From the NCBI GenBank assembly GCA_903913965.1, contig CAIWNB010000100.1:1-32684 (forward strand): a stretch of 32,684 nt of DNA. The letters are read 5' to 3'. The notes under the pieces were generated by a model, which was not told the DNA's origin, searched no databases, and saw only the letters and a program-made list of their open reading frames with translations. A program made the translations under genes and the position numbers. The first letter of the stretch is position 1; each line of letters opens with the position of its first letter. The stretch is from an uncultured beta proteobacterium. Lineage in GTDB: Bacteria; Pseudomonadota; Gammaproteobacteria; Burkholderiales; SG8-41. Shown in pieces: positions 1 through 7,534 of this stretch.

Positions 1-1
1 C

Positions 2-307
2 AAGAGCAAGGTAACTGATACTCAGTCCTGGAGCGATATTCACACCTGTAGTGAGGCGGGCGTGCCGACGGACTACGTGATGTTGCGTGGTATTTTCATG
101 GCTGGTGGCGTAACGCCTGAACAGGTGGCGTTTTATGTCGACTTGATGAAAAAGGTACGCGATACGCCGGAGTGGAAAAAATTCATGGAAGATGGTGCGT
201 TTAACCAGACTTTCATGAGTGGCAAGGAGTTTGCTGCGTGGGTTGAGAAAAACGAAACCCTGCACCGTGATCTCATGAAAGAAGCCGGTTTCCTGGCAAA
301 ACCCTAA
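2..307 (+). CDS. tctC: TctC-type solute-binding protein, C-terminal fragment
   Basis: This is the C-terminal ~100 residues of a periplasmic substrate-binding protein of the tripartite tricarboxylate transporter family. The reading frame is open to the left window edge, so the gene starts outside; an internal GTG at 62 is not the true start. The tail contains family-typical features: a TDY-x-M-LRG-like strand, a VTPEQVAFYVDLMKKV helix, a TPEWKKFM segment and a closing helix ending in AGFLAKP. The receptor binds its ligand in the periplasm and delivers it to the TctA/TctB membrane pair encoded immediately downstream. The ligand cannot be read from this fragment. The next-door oxalate genes suggest oxalate or a related small carboxylate, which is inference only. 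Confidence 0.85.
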   Translation, partial: KSKVTDTQSWSDIHTCSEAGVPTDYVMLRGIFMAGGVTPEQVAFYVDLMKKVRDTPEWKKFMEDGAFNQTFMSGKEFAAWVEKNETLHRDLMKEAGFLAKP

Positions 308-324
308 CCTTTAGAAAAGCCTGC

Positions 325-347
325 GCGGGGTGGTTATGCCACCCCGC
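325..347 (+). repeat. Intergenic hairpin between tctC and tctB
   Basis: A perfect 9-bp inverted repeat (GCGGGGTGG at 325-333, CCACCCCGC at 339-347) with a 5-nt loop sits in the 54-bp tctC-tctB gap. It lacks a T-run, so it is not a standard intrinsic terminator. In binding-protein transporters such hairpins often protect the upstream message and keep the binding protein more abundant than the membrane parts; that role is inferred here. Confidence 0.6.
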
Positions 348-361
348 GGCGCTGTACACCT

Positions 362-874
362 ATGTCGACACAACAGAATGAACCCGCAGTTCAAAACAGG
401 ACGATGGAAATCGTTGTTGCTGTATTTTTGCTTTGCATTGGTCTTGTGGTGGCATGGGACAGTGCACGCCTAGGGGCCCGTTGGGGGGATGATGGTCCTC
501 AGTCGGGTTATTTTCCTTTTTATGTGGGTCTGATTATCGCGTGTTCTGCGGCCGTGATCTTGTGGCAGGCGTTACGAGGTTTGACGCCGGATGGCCGCGG
601 CACCTTTGTTGAGCGCGGTCAGTTGAGGCTAGTACTGTCGGTGTTGCTGCCTGCACTTGTTTATGTGATTGTGATTCAGTGCTTTGGCATTTATCTCGCG
701 TCTACAATTTATATTGCCGGCTTCATGGTCTGGCTAGGCAAATATTCGTGGTGGAAATCAATCGCGCTTGGCCTGGGGACCAGCGTTGCCGTATTCATGT
801 TGTTTGAGGTCTGGTTCCAGGTTGCCCTGTTTAAGGGAAGTCTTTTCAATCCGTTGGCGGCCTTCGGCTATTGA
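362..874 (+). CDS. tctB: TctB-type small membrane subunit
   Basis: A 170-residue, strongly hydrophobic protein with about four predicted membrane segments (roughly residues 15-33, 50-68, 86-108 and 118-155). This fits the small TctB subunit of tripartite tricarboxylate transporters in size and layout. The segment around residues 40-55 (GPQSGYFPFYVG) is the typical TctB loop entering the second helix. It would sit in the inner membrane with TctA and receive ligand from TctC. The ATG at 362 follows the tctC hairpin with no clear Shine-Dalgarno sequence. tctA begins 18 bases after the stop, so the three genes form one transcription unit. Confidence 0.88.
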   Translation: MSTQQNEPAVQNRTMEIVVAVFLLCIGLVVAWDSARLGARWGDDGPQSGYFPFYVGLIIACSAAVILWQALRGLTPDGRGTFVERGQLRLVLSVLLPALVYVIVIQCFGIYLASTIYIAGFMVWLGKYSWWKSIALGLGTSVAVFMLFEVWFQVALFKGSLFNPLAAFGY

Positions 875-892
875 CCTCGCAGGGAGATTCGA

Positions 893-2389
893 TTGGAAGA
901 AATTAATGCCCTGATGCATGGGTTTTCGGTAGTTCTGACGCCGGTCAACCTTGTATTGATGTTAGTCGGCGTGACGCTGGGTATCATCATCGGCGTACTG
1001 CCGGGGCTGGGTGGCGCCAACGGCATTGCTATTTTGTTGCCGCTTACTTTCACCATGCAGCCCACCTCGGCAATCATAATGTTGTCCTGTATTTACTGGG
1101 GCGCGTTGTTTGGCGGGGCAATCACCAGCGTACTTTTTAATATTCCCGGCGAGCCGTGGTCGGTGGCGACGACTTTCGACGGCTATCCGATGGCGCAGCA
1201 GGGGCGCGCAGGAGAGGCATTGACCGCTGCGTTCACCTCGTCCTTTGTGGGCGCATTTGTCGCTGTGGTCATGATTACCTTTCTTGCGCCTATGGTCGCC
1301 CGCTTCGCCCTGAAGTTCGGGCCACCCGAATTTTTCTCGGTTTATTTCCTGACTTTCTGCAGTTTCATTGGCATGGGCAAAGGGCAGGCCTTCAAGACCC
1401 TGGCGGCCATGATGCTCGGTTTTGCGCTCGCGGCGGTAGGTATGGACACCGTCACCGGCCAGCTTCGCTTAATTTTTGGCTGGCATGAGTTGTTGCGTGG
1501 ATTTGATTTTCTCGTCGCAGTGATCGGACTTTTTGGGATAGGCGAGATTCTGTTGTCGATGGAAGAGGGGTTGTCGTTCCAGGGCAATAACGCAAAAATC
1601 AATTTCAAGGTGGTGTTGGAAACCTGGCGGAAATTACCCCGTTACTGGATGACTTCACTACGTAGCTGCGTGATTGGTTGCTGGATGGGTATTACGCCCG
1701 GGGGGGCGACACCGGCGTCATTCATGAGTTATGGCGTCGCCAAGCGGATGTCGCCACAAGGTGACAAATTTGGCACTGGCCAACTGGAGGGGGTGGTGGC
1801 GCCGGAGACGGCGGCTCATGCAGCAGGCACCTCGGCTTTGCTGCCCATGCTTGCACTCGGAATACCTGGCTCTCCGACAGCAGCCGTATTGCTCGGCGGT
1901 TTACTGATTTGGGGATTGCAGCCCGGGCCTCTGTTATTTATTGAAAAGAAGGATTTCGTCTGGGGTCTGATTGCGAGTATGTATCTGGGTAATCTCGCCG
2001 GCTTGATCATCGTGCTGACCTGCGTACCGTTTTTTGCGGCAATACTGCGTATACCTTTCTCGATCATCGCGCCCATCATCGTAGTGATTTGTGCCATCGG
2101 TGCGTTTACGGTGCATAACGCAATGCTGGATATCTGGTTCATGATGATGTTCGGCGTCATCGGTTACGTCTTCAAAAAGCTTGATTACCCGATGGCACCC
2201 ATGGTGCTCGCACTCGTCCTTGGGGATCGAGCGGAGGATTCTTTCCGTCAGTCGATGCTGATGTCCCAGGGTAGCGTCGACGTGTTTTTCTCGAACGGGC
2301 TGGTCGGCGGCATCATGACGCTTGCGCTGCTGCTCTTGTTCTGGCCCCTGTTCTCGAGGCTGCTTGCATTGACGGGACGCAACAAATAG
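893..2389 (+). CDS. tctA: TctA-type large permease subunit
   Basis: A 498-residue polytopic membrane protein with the hallmarks of the TctA permease: a glycine-rich GVLPGLGGANG-like motif near residues 33-45 and a second G-x-x-PGGATPASFMSYG segment near residues 268-280. The two are separated by several membrane helices, giving the family's pseudo-repeat. The likely start is the TTG at 893: the AGGGAG at 881-886 is well placed for it and the conserved N-terminus begins there. It forms the sodium- or proton-coupled translocation pore with TctB. The gene ends 18 bp from the convergent regulator gene, with only a short palindrome (2391-2400) between them and no obvious terminator. Substrate unknown; oxalate is a candidate from context. 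Confidence 0.92.
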   Translation: MEEINALMHGFSVVLTPVNLVLMLVGVTLGIIIGVLPGLGGANGIAILLPLTFTMQPTSAIIMLSCIYWGALFGGAITSVLFNIPGEPWSVATTFDGYPMAQQGRAGEALTAAFTSSFVGAFVAVVMITFLAPMVARFALKFGPPEFFSVYFLTFCSFIGMGKGQAFKTLAAMMLGFALAAVGMDTVTGQLRLIFGWHELLRGFDFLVAVIGLFGIGEILLSMEEGLSFQGNNAKINFKVVLETWRKLPRYWMTSLRSCVIGCWMGITPGGATPASFMSYGVAKRMSPQGDKFGTGQLEGVVAPETAAHAAGTSALLPMLALGIPGSPTAAVLLGGLLIWGLQPGPLLFIEKKDFVWGLIASMYLGNLAGLIIVLTCVPFFAAILRIPFSIIAPIIVVICAIGAFTVHNAMLDIWFMMMFGVIGYVFKKLDYPMAPMVLALVLGDRAEDSFRQSMLMSQGSVDVFFSNGLVGGIMTLALLLLFWPLFSRLLALTGRNK

Positions 2390-2390
2390 C

Positions 2391-2400
2391 GATTCGAATC
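2391..2400. repeat. 10-bp palindrome between convergent genes
   Basis: GATTCGAATC is a perfect palindrome lying between the tctA stop and the end of the convergent regulator gene. It is too short to be a convincing terminator, and it is the only symmetrical element in the 18-bp gap. Confidence 0.3.
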
Positions 2401-2407
2401 CGCCGTC

Positions 2408-3025
2408 CTAATCGAACTTGATTTTGCCTCGCCTTTTCAAGCGGGAGAGTGTTTCGGGCGAGAGGTTCAGGTAGGAAGCCAGTTCCTTTTTCGGCAAACG
2501 CTCGATGAGCTCTGAATGCTTGCGCACGAAGCGGGCGACGCGCCCCGGTGCATCGAGCAGATGTAGCGTGATCGTGTGGGCCATGACCTCGCTCATTAAT
2601 TTCATCACGGCCAATTCGAACTGATTTTTGACGCCGGGATGGCGGTCGATAAACGTGACCCAATCCTCCATGTTGAGGCGCGCTATGCGTACCCGCGTCA
2701 CCGCGCGGATCGCATAAGGCATGGGTGTCTTCAAACGCCAGGCCGCGTAGCTTGTGTCGATTTCGGTTTCTGCGGCAAAGCGCAGAATCATTTCCTTGCC
2801 GGCCGGGCTGGAGACAACGCGTTTGAGGATGCCATCCAGAATGAAATATTGTTGCATCGACTCGTCGCCCTGGTTTTCAAGCGGCGCGTTTTTGGCGTAA
2901 TCACTGACTTCGAGCATCGGCTCAAGTTCTGACCATTGTGCAGCAGTCATGGATTTGAGCACCCTGTTCTGGCGCAGTTGCAGCTTGATGATCCTGGCTT
3001 CGGGATGGAGGCTGAGTAAAGGCAT
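2408..3025 (-). CDS. Crp/Fnr-family transcription regulator without cysteines
   Basis: A 205-residue protein with a cyclic-nucleotide-binding-like beta-barrel (about residues 20-125), a dimerisation helix (about 128-155) and a C-terminal helix-turn-helix (about 170-200). The recognition helix reads SPETLSRLKRRG, carrying the E-x-x-S-R pattern that in FNR (E209, S212, R213) reads TTGAT half-sites. There is no cysteine anywhere, so it cannot bind an FNR-type iron-sulfur cluster and must sense something else or act without a cofactor. It is divergent from oxc; the shared intergenic region holds a TTGAT-type palindrome (3136-3149) and a second inverted repeat near its own start (3064-3080). It is therefore the likely local regulator of the oxalate genes. 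The ATG at 3025 has a weak ribosome site; an internal ATG near codon 26 is a less likely alternative. Confidence 0.88.
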   Translation of the reverse strand: MPLLSLHPEARIIKLQLRQNRVLKSMTAAQWSELEPMLEVSDYAKNAPLENQGDESMQQYFILDGILKRVVSSPAGKEMILRFAAETEIDTSYAAWRLKTPMPYAIRAVTRVRIARLNMEDWVTFIDRHPGVKNQFELAVMKLMSEVMAHTITLHLLDAPGRVARFVRKHSELIERLPKKELASYLNLSPETLSRLKRRGKIKFD

Positions 3026-3060
3026 AACGGCACTCGAACGGCGGTTTTCCGCGAGCGCTG

Positions 3061-3080
3061 AGTATAGCGAAATACGCTAT
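3061..3080 (-). promoter_or_regulatory. Candidate regulator promoter -10 with overlapping inverted repeat
   Basis: On the minus strand TATACT (3066-3061) is a five-of-six match to the -10 consensus, 36 bp before the regulator start codon. No good -35 is seen. An inverted repeat ATAGCG-aaata-CGCTAT (3064-3080) overlaps the -10, a placement suited to repression, possibly by the regulator itself. Its half-sites differ from the TTGAT type, so another factor is equally possible. Confidence 0.35.
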
Positions 3081-3135
3081 GTGCACGTTGCCAGGAACCT
3101 GTGCGCCACGCCGCCTGTTGCTGCTAGTCGTAATC

Positions 3136-3149
3136 TTGATCGCGGTCAA
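3136..3149 (+). promoter_or_regulatory. FNR-type operator (TTGAT-N4-GTCAA)
   Basis: TTGATCGCGGTCAA differs from the FNR/Dnr consensus TTGAT-N4-ATCAA at one position and extends to a CTTGA/TCAAG inverted repeat (3135-3150). It lies between the divergent Crp/Fnr regulator gene and oxc. Its centre (3142.5) is about 41-42 bp upstream of the start expected from TATGAT at 3173-3178, the class II activator position. The neighbouring regulator has the matching E-x-x-S-R helix. Confidence 0.6.
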
Positions 3150-3172
3150 GAGCGTCTGGTGAGGGTATCGCC

Positions 3173-3178
3173 TATGAT
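3173..3178 (+). promoter_or_regulatory. Candidate -10 element for the oxc operon
   Basis: TATGAT matches five of six positions of the sigma70 -10 consensus. The sequence 17 bp upstream (GAGCGT at 3150-3155) is a poor -35, as expected for a promoter needing an activator. Transcription would start near 3184-3185, leaving a leader of about 130 nt before oxc. Confidence 0.45.
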
Positions 3179-3316
3179 AGAGTCTTGGCAAATCAAAGTC
3201 ACATAGAGGCGGCACGGGTGGCTATAAATGGTGGACCCACGCCCCGTTTGCCCCTCACGGTATGCCCTTTTGAAACCACTTGATTAATTGACGGCGAGAA
3301 CGCGAGGTATCTCAGC

Positions 3317-5044
3317 ATGACGAACGAGACGCAACCCCAGGAAATGACCGATGGTTTTCATCTCATCATCGACGGCCTGAAACTCAACGGCATTGACACC
3401 ATATTTGGGCTGCCTGGCATTCCCATCACCGATTTCGCGCGGAAGGCGCAGGCTGCAGGGATGCGAGTCATCTCGTTCCGTCACGAACAGAATGCAGGCA
3501 ATGCTGCGGCGATCGCCGGGTTCATGACGCAGAAGCCTGGCGTTTGTTTGACGGTGTCGGCGCCCGGTTTTCTGAACGGGTTGACCGCCTTGACGAACGC
3601 CACCACCAACTGTTTTCCGATGATCCTCATGAGCGGTTCGAGCGAGCGTGAGATCGTCGATTTGCAACAGGGCGATTATGAGGAGATGGATCAGCTTGCC
3701 ATTGCCAAGCCACTGTGCAAGGCAGCCTTCAGGGTTCTGCACGCAGAGGATATTGGCGTGGGCATTGCGCGTGCAATTCGCGCTGCGGTTTCCGGCCGCC
3801 CAGGCGGCGTTTATCTGGATCTTCCGGCGAAATTATTTGCGCAGACCATGGACGCGGTTGTGGGCAAGAATTCGCTAATTAAAGTGGTGGATCCTGCGCC
3901 GCGCCAGATCCCGGCAGCTGATGCGGTGCAACGCGCACTTGACCTGTTGAAGAGTGCAAAGCGGCCGTTGATCCTCCTCGGCAAAGGTGCGGCGTATGCG
4001 CAGGCGGATGCCGATATCAAGACTCTTGTCGAGAAAACGGGCATTCCGTATTTGCCGATGTCGATGGCCAAGGGCCTGTTGCCGGATACGCACGAGCAGT
4101 CTGCTTCCGCAGCGCGTTCCTATGTATTGCCGAGCGCTGACGTCGTGTTGATCATCGGTGCCCGTCTCAACTGGCTCTTGTCCCATGGCAAGGGCAAGAC
4201 GTGGGGGGGCAAAACGCATAAAGACTGGGGCGGCCAAAAGTTTATTCAGATCGACATCTCGCCGCAGGAGGCTGATAGCAACGTCCGCATCGACGCGCCA
4301 TTGGTTGGGGATATCGGTTCCTGTGTTTCAGCGTTGCTCGCCGCCATCGGCTCATCGTGGACGCAGCCGCCGGCAGAGTGGTTGGGTGAGATCGCACAAC
4401 GCAAAAACAAGAACATTGCCAAGATGGCTGAAACTCTGGCCAAGAATCCGGTGCCGATGAACTTCCATAGCGCACTGAATGTTGTGCGTGACATCATCAA
4501 GGCCAACCCTGATGCCATATTGGTCAACGAAGGCGCCAATGCGCTGGACTTCACGCGCAGCATTGTCGATATGTACAAGCCACGCAAGCGCCTCGATGTG
4601 GGTACTTGGGGCATCATGGGGATCGGCATGGGCTTTGCCGTCGCCGCGGCCGTGGTCAGCGGGCAGCCTGTAATCGCCGTAGAGGGAGACAGTGCATTTG
4701 GTTTCTCAGGAATGGAGGTGGAGACTATCTGCCGTTATAACCTTCCCGTTTGTGTTGTTATTTTCAATAACAACGGCGTTTACGGTGGGACCGATGTCAA
4801 TCCGACCGGTGGCGCAGATATGGCGCCAACAGTGTTCGTTAAGGGGGCACGTTACGACAAGCTGATGGAAGCATTCGGTGGTGTGGGTATCCATGCGACG
4901 ACGCCTGAAGAATTGCGAAAGGCTATGGAAGAAGCCGTACGCTCGCGCAAACCAACTCTCATCAATGCTGTTATTGACGAAACCGCGGGTACTGAAAGTG
5001 GTCGCATTACCAGCCTTAATCCGCAAAGCGCGAAAAAGAATTAA
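3317..5044 (+). CDS. oxc: Oxalyl-CoA decarboxylase
   Basis: A 575-residue thiamine diphosphate enzyme that decarboxylates oxalyl-CoA to formyl-CoA and CO2 in the cytoplasm. It is recognisable along its whole length as close to Oxalobacter formigenes Oxc. Shared segments include the [15 protein letters not shown] block with the ThDP-activating Glu57, the [12 protein letters not shown] and [15 protein letters not shown] blocks, and GKGAAYAQ and [16 protein letters not shown] in the middle domain. The C-terminal ThDP/Mg motif starts at GDS (457-459) and runs to NNN. Length is normal for the family. The ATG at 3317 has GAGG at 3304-3307. It is first in the operon oxc-frc-formyl hydrolase-like and is probably driven by the regulated promoter upstream. 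No defect is seen. Confidence 0.96.
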   Translation: MTNETQPQEMTDGFHLIIDGLKLNGIDTIFGLPGIPITDFARKAQAAGMRVISFRHEQNAGNAAAIAGFMTQKPGVCLTVSAPGFLNGLTALTNATTNCFPMILMSGSSEREIVDLQQGDYEEMDQLAIAKPLCKAAFRVLHAEDIGVGIARAIRAAVSGRPGGVYLDLPAKLFAQTMDAVVGKNSLIKVVDPAPRQIPAADAVQRALDLLKSAKRPLILLGKGAAYAQADADIKTLVEKTGIPYLPMSMAKGLLPDTHEQSASAARSYVLPSADVVLIIGARLNWLLSHGKGKTWGGKTHKDWGGQKFIQIDISPQEADSNVRIDAPLVGDIGSCVSALLAAIGSSWTQPPAEWLGEIAQRKNKNIAKMAETLAKNPVPMNFHSALNVVRDIIKANPDAILVNEGANALDFTRSIVDMYKPRKRLDVGTWGIMGIGMGFAVAAAVVSGQPVIAVEGDSAFGFSGMEVETICRYNLPVCVVIFNNNGVYGGTDVNPTGGADMAPTVFVKGARYDKLMEAFGGVGIHATTPEELRKAMEEAVRSRKPTLINAVIDETAGTESGRITSLNPQSAKKN

Positions 5045-5066
5045 GTCAAACCGTTGATTGGTGGCA

Positions 5067-5080
5067 GCCCGCATCCGGGC
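5067..5080 (+). repeat. Small hairpin in oxc-frc gap
   Basis: GCCCG-CATC-CGGGC forms a 5-bp GC-rich stem in the 61-bp gap between oxc and frc, upstream of the frc ribosome site. There is no T-run, so it is not a terminator; it may affect message processing. Confidence 0.35.
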
Positions 5081-5105
5081 TTCCGCAGAATTTTTGGAGA
5101 GCAGA

Positions 5106-6371
5106 ATGGAAGCATTAAAAGACGTTCGTATCCTTGATATGACCCACGTGCAGGCCGGTCCGACTTGTTCGCAACTGCTCGCCTGGATGGGAGCTGATGT
5201 AATCAAATTTGAGCCGCCACAAGGTGATGCGACACGCGGCCAGTTACGCGATGTGCCGAATGCCGACAGCCTTTACTTCACCATGCTCAATAGCAACAAG
5301 CGCGCGATCACGGTGAACATGAAGACTCCGGAAGGCAAGGAAATATTTGTCGCGCTGCTGAAAAAATGCGACATCATTATGGAGAATTTCGGACCGGGCG
5401 TTCTCGACCGTTTTGGTTTTACGTGGGAAAAGATACACGAGATCAATCCGCGTATCGTAATGGGCTCGATCAAGGGTTTTGGTTCCAGTGGGCCTTACTC
5501 AGATTTCAAGGCCTACGAAAACGTCGCGCAGGCGATGGGGGGAGCCATGAGTACGACGGGCACGCCGGAGGGGGTGCCTTTCGTTACTGGTGCGCAAATT
5601 GGTGATTCCGGTACTGGTCTTCATCTGGCGATTGGTTTGCTGGCTGCCCTACACCAGCGTGATCGCACGGGATTGGGGCAATATGTTGAAGTCGCAATGA
5701 TGGATGCCGTCATGAATCTGTGTCGTGTGAAATGGCGCGATCATCAACGATTGGCTCACGGCGGACTCTCTGAATACTCGCGTCCCACAGAAGGCTTGCC
5801 GGCAACGCCGCGTGCGGGTAACGATTCGGGTGGAGGCCAGCTTGGCAATGCGATCAAATGCAAGCCGGGCGGCGTTGATGACTATATCTACGTGGTGGTT
5901 CAGGAGGCGGTGTGGGATGCGCTGGCCAAACGTATAGGTCCGGATGTCGGGCAGTCCAATCTGGCAGAAGATCCACGTTTTGCAAAAATCGCCGATCGTC
6001 GCAAGAACCAGGGCGATATGTGGAAATACATCGAGCAGTTCGCCGCCAACTATACCAAGCGTGAATTCATGGCGATTCTCAATCCGATCGATGTGCCCTG
6101 CGGCCCGATCATGTCGACCGCCGATCTGGCTAATGACGAACATGTGCGCGGTCGTGAGATGTATGTCGAGCTTGACCATCCGCAACGCGGCAAATGGTTC
6201 AACGTAGGCATGCCGATCAAACTTTCGGCTTCTCCTGCTGTCGTCAAGCGTTCTCCTACGCTCGGCGAGCACACGGATGAAATTTTGCGCGAAGTGCTTG
6301 GTATGAGTGAAGATGACATTACGGCAAAAAAAGCTGCAGGCGCGTTTTCCATGCCACCGAAGAAAAAGTAG
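5106..6371 (+). CDS. frc: Formyl-CoA:oxalate CoA-transferase
   Basis: A 421-residue class III CoA-transferase that moves CoA from formyl-CoA to oxalate, giving formate and the oxalyl-CoA used by Oxc; the two enzymes form a cycle. Oxalobacter-like landmarks are the HVQAGP block with the conserved Gln, the [12 protein letters not shown] and KTPEGKE blocks, and the catalytic Asp167 in [10 protein letters not shown] (equivalent to Frc Asp169). A glycine loop SGGGQ near residue 255 matches the Frc GGGGQ loop. The ATG at 5106 is chosen because GGAGAG lies just upstream and the conserved N-terminus begins there; a GTG at 5058 would add unrelated residues. Gln46 stands where O. formigenes Frc has Trp48, a residue that shapes the active-site entrance. 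Confidence 0.95.
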   Translation: MEALKDVRILDMTHVQAGPTCSQLLAWMGADVIKFEPPQGDATRGQLRDVPNADSLYFTMLNSNKRAITVNMKTPEGKEIFVALLKKCDIIMENFGPGVLDRFGFTWEKIHEINPRIVMGSIKGFGSSGPYSDFKAYENVAQAMGGAMSTTGTPEGVPFVTGAQIGDSGTGLHLAIGLLAALHQRDRTGLGQYVEVAMMDAVMNLCRVKWRDHQRLAHGGLSEYSRPTEGLPATPRAGNDSGGGQLGNAIKCKPGGVDDYIYVVVQEAVWDALAKRIGPDVGQSNLAEDPRFAKIADRRKNQGDMWKYIEQFAANYTKREFMAILNPIDVPCGPIMSTADLANDEHVRGREMYVELDHPQRGKWFNVGMPIKLSASPAVVKRSPTLGEHTDEILREVLGMSEDDITAKKAAGAFSMPPKKK

Positions 6372-6380
6372 GAGTTACTC

Positions 6381-7313
6381 ATGAAAATTACGATTATCGG
6401 ACAGCAGGATTTCGGCAAAGCCGTGTTGGAGGCTTTTTTAGCGCGTGGCGATGAGGTTGCGGCGGTATTCTGTGCACCCGAAAAAGAGGGCGCGCGGCCC
6501 GACGTATTGCGCGTGGCGGCGCAGGAAAAAGGGCTTGTGGTGCACCAGTTCAAGTCCTTGCGTGCGCCTGAGGCGGTCGAAGCGATGCGTGCCGCCGACG
6601 CCGATATTGGCATCATGGCGTTTGTCTTGCAATTTGCGCCACAAGAGTTCGTTAATATCCCGCGCTGTGGAACCATACAGTATCACCCTTCGTTATTGCC
6701 GAAGTATCGTGGCCCGAGCTCGATTAACTGGCCTATTATCAAGGGGGAGATCGAGACGGGCTTAACCATATTCCGTCCGACCGACGGGCTGGATGAGGGG
6801 GCTGTGATTTTGCAAAAAACTACCCCGGTTAGCCCCGACGACACTCTTGGGAGCGTTTATTTTGACCGGCTATTTCCGATGGGAGTGCAGGCCATGGTCG
6901 AGGCTGCAGATCTGGTCGTGAGTGGGAAATGTCAGGAAGTCGTACAGGATGAGTCGCTTGCCAGCTATGAAGGATGGTGTCGCAGCGCAGAGGCAAAGAT
7001 CGATTGGGCAAAACCGGTTGATCACGTTTATAACCTGATTCGAGGCTGCAATCCGGCACCGGGGGCATGGACGACACTCAATGGTAAGAAGTTGCAGATT
7101 TTTGACGTGCGTAAGGTACTTTTTCGTCGTTTTGCCGACGTCCCTGGGAAGATCGGCGAAGTTACTGGCGTCACACCCCTGAGCTTTAAGATTACTGTGC
7201 AGGGGGGGGCGATCGAGGTTCTAAAGGCGAAGTTCGAGGACGGGAAAAAGTTGAGCGGAGGAGAATTGGTTCAAGCTGGCAGTATTGTGGCCGGATCCAT
7301 ACTTGGGGGTTGA
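6381..7313 (+). CDS. Stand-alone 10-formyl-THF hydrolase/formyltransferase-like protein
   Basis: A 310-residue formyltransferase-fold protein. Residues 1-180 form the formyl-THF binding domain, with HPSLLPKYRG at 102-111 and DGLDEG at 135-140. His102 and Asp138 are spaced exactly as His106/Asp142 of the ALDH1L (10-formyltetrahydrofolate dehydrogenase) hydrolase domain. The tRNA-formyltransferase/PurN Asn two residues before the His is replaced by Gln. The C-terminal domain keeps ALDH1L-like segments (YEGWCRSAEAKIDW, IRGCNPAPGAWT), so it is closer to that hydrolase domain than to Fmt. AGGAG lies just before the ATG, 9 bp after frc, placing it in the oxalate operon. It probably moves or releases formyl groups between the folate pool and formate; the exact reaction is not provable here. 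Automatic annotation may call it methionyl-tRNA formyltransferase. Confidence 0.82.
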   Translation: MKITIIGQQDFGKAVLEAFLARGDEVAAVFCAPEKEGARPDVLRVAAQEKGLVVHQFKSLRAPEAVEAMRAADADIGIMAFVLQFAPQEFVNIPRCGTIQYHPSLLPKYRGPSSINWPIIKGEIETGLTIFRPTDGLDEGAVILQKTTPVSPDDTLGSVYFDRLFPMGVQAMVEAADLVVSGKCQEVVQDESLASYEGWCRSAEAKIDWAKPVDHVYNLIRGCNPAPGAWTTLNGKKLQIFDVRKVLFRRFADVPGKIGEVTGVTPLSFKITVQGGAIEVLKAKFEDGKKLSGGELVQAGSIVAGSILGG

Positions 7314-7333
7314 TTTAAGGCGGTTTCCGTCTG

Positions 7334-7362
7334 AAAAAACCACGCGATGCGTGGTTTTTTTT
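7334..7362 (+). terminator. Strong intrinsic terminator of the oxalate operon
   Basis: A perfect 12-bp stem (AAAAAACCACGC at 7334-7345, GCGTGGTTTTTT at 7349-7360) with a 3-nt loop and eight T residues in a row (7355-7362). It lies 20 bp past the stop of the formyl hydrolase-like gene. The A-run on the left arm could also allow termination from the other strand. Confidence 0.93.
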
Positions 7363-7419
7363 CGTACCAAAAGCGCAAATAAGGCCGGCGATCTAGGTCT
7401 TTTTTGTGGCCAAATTTCT

Positions 7420-7448
7420 TTGCGAAGACCTTAAAAAAATCATATACT
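7420..7448 (+). promoter_or_regulatory. Sigma70-like promoter for the signalling locus
   Basis: TTGCGA (7420-7425), a 17-bp spacer and TATACT (7443-7448) give four- and five-of-six matches to the consensus boxes, in an AT-rich gap after the terminator. The leader to the kinase gene would be about 80 nt. A 7-bp inverted repeat AGGTCTT/AAGACCT (7395-7401 and 7425-7431) overlaps the -35 and could be an operator. Confidence 0.6.
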
Positions 7449-7534
7449 TGTCTTACATTAGCTAAAAATATTTGAATCATCTGCGTTAACCCTACAGAAT
7501 AAAAATACAAATTTGCGGGATTGGGGATGAAAAA

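Noticed and set aside
5649-6676. Two long minus-strand open frames of about 207 residues opposite frc and the formyl hydrolase-like gene
   Set aside because: Their translations have no family features and lie fully opposite genes with clear enzyme motifs; they are shadows.
7395-7431. AGGTCTT/AAGACCT repeat read as a terminator
   Set aside because: The stem is only 7 bp with a 23-nt loop, and a far better terminator lies at 7334-7362; it is noted only as a possible operator.
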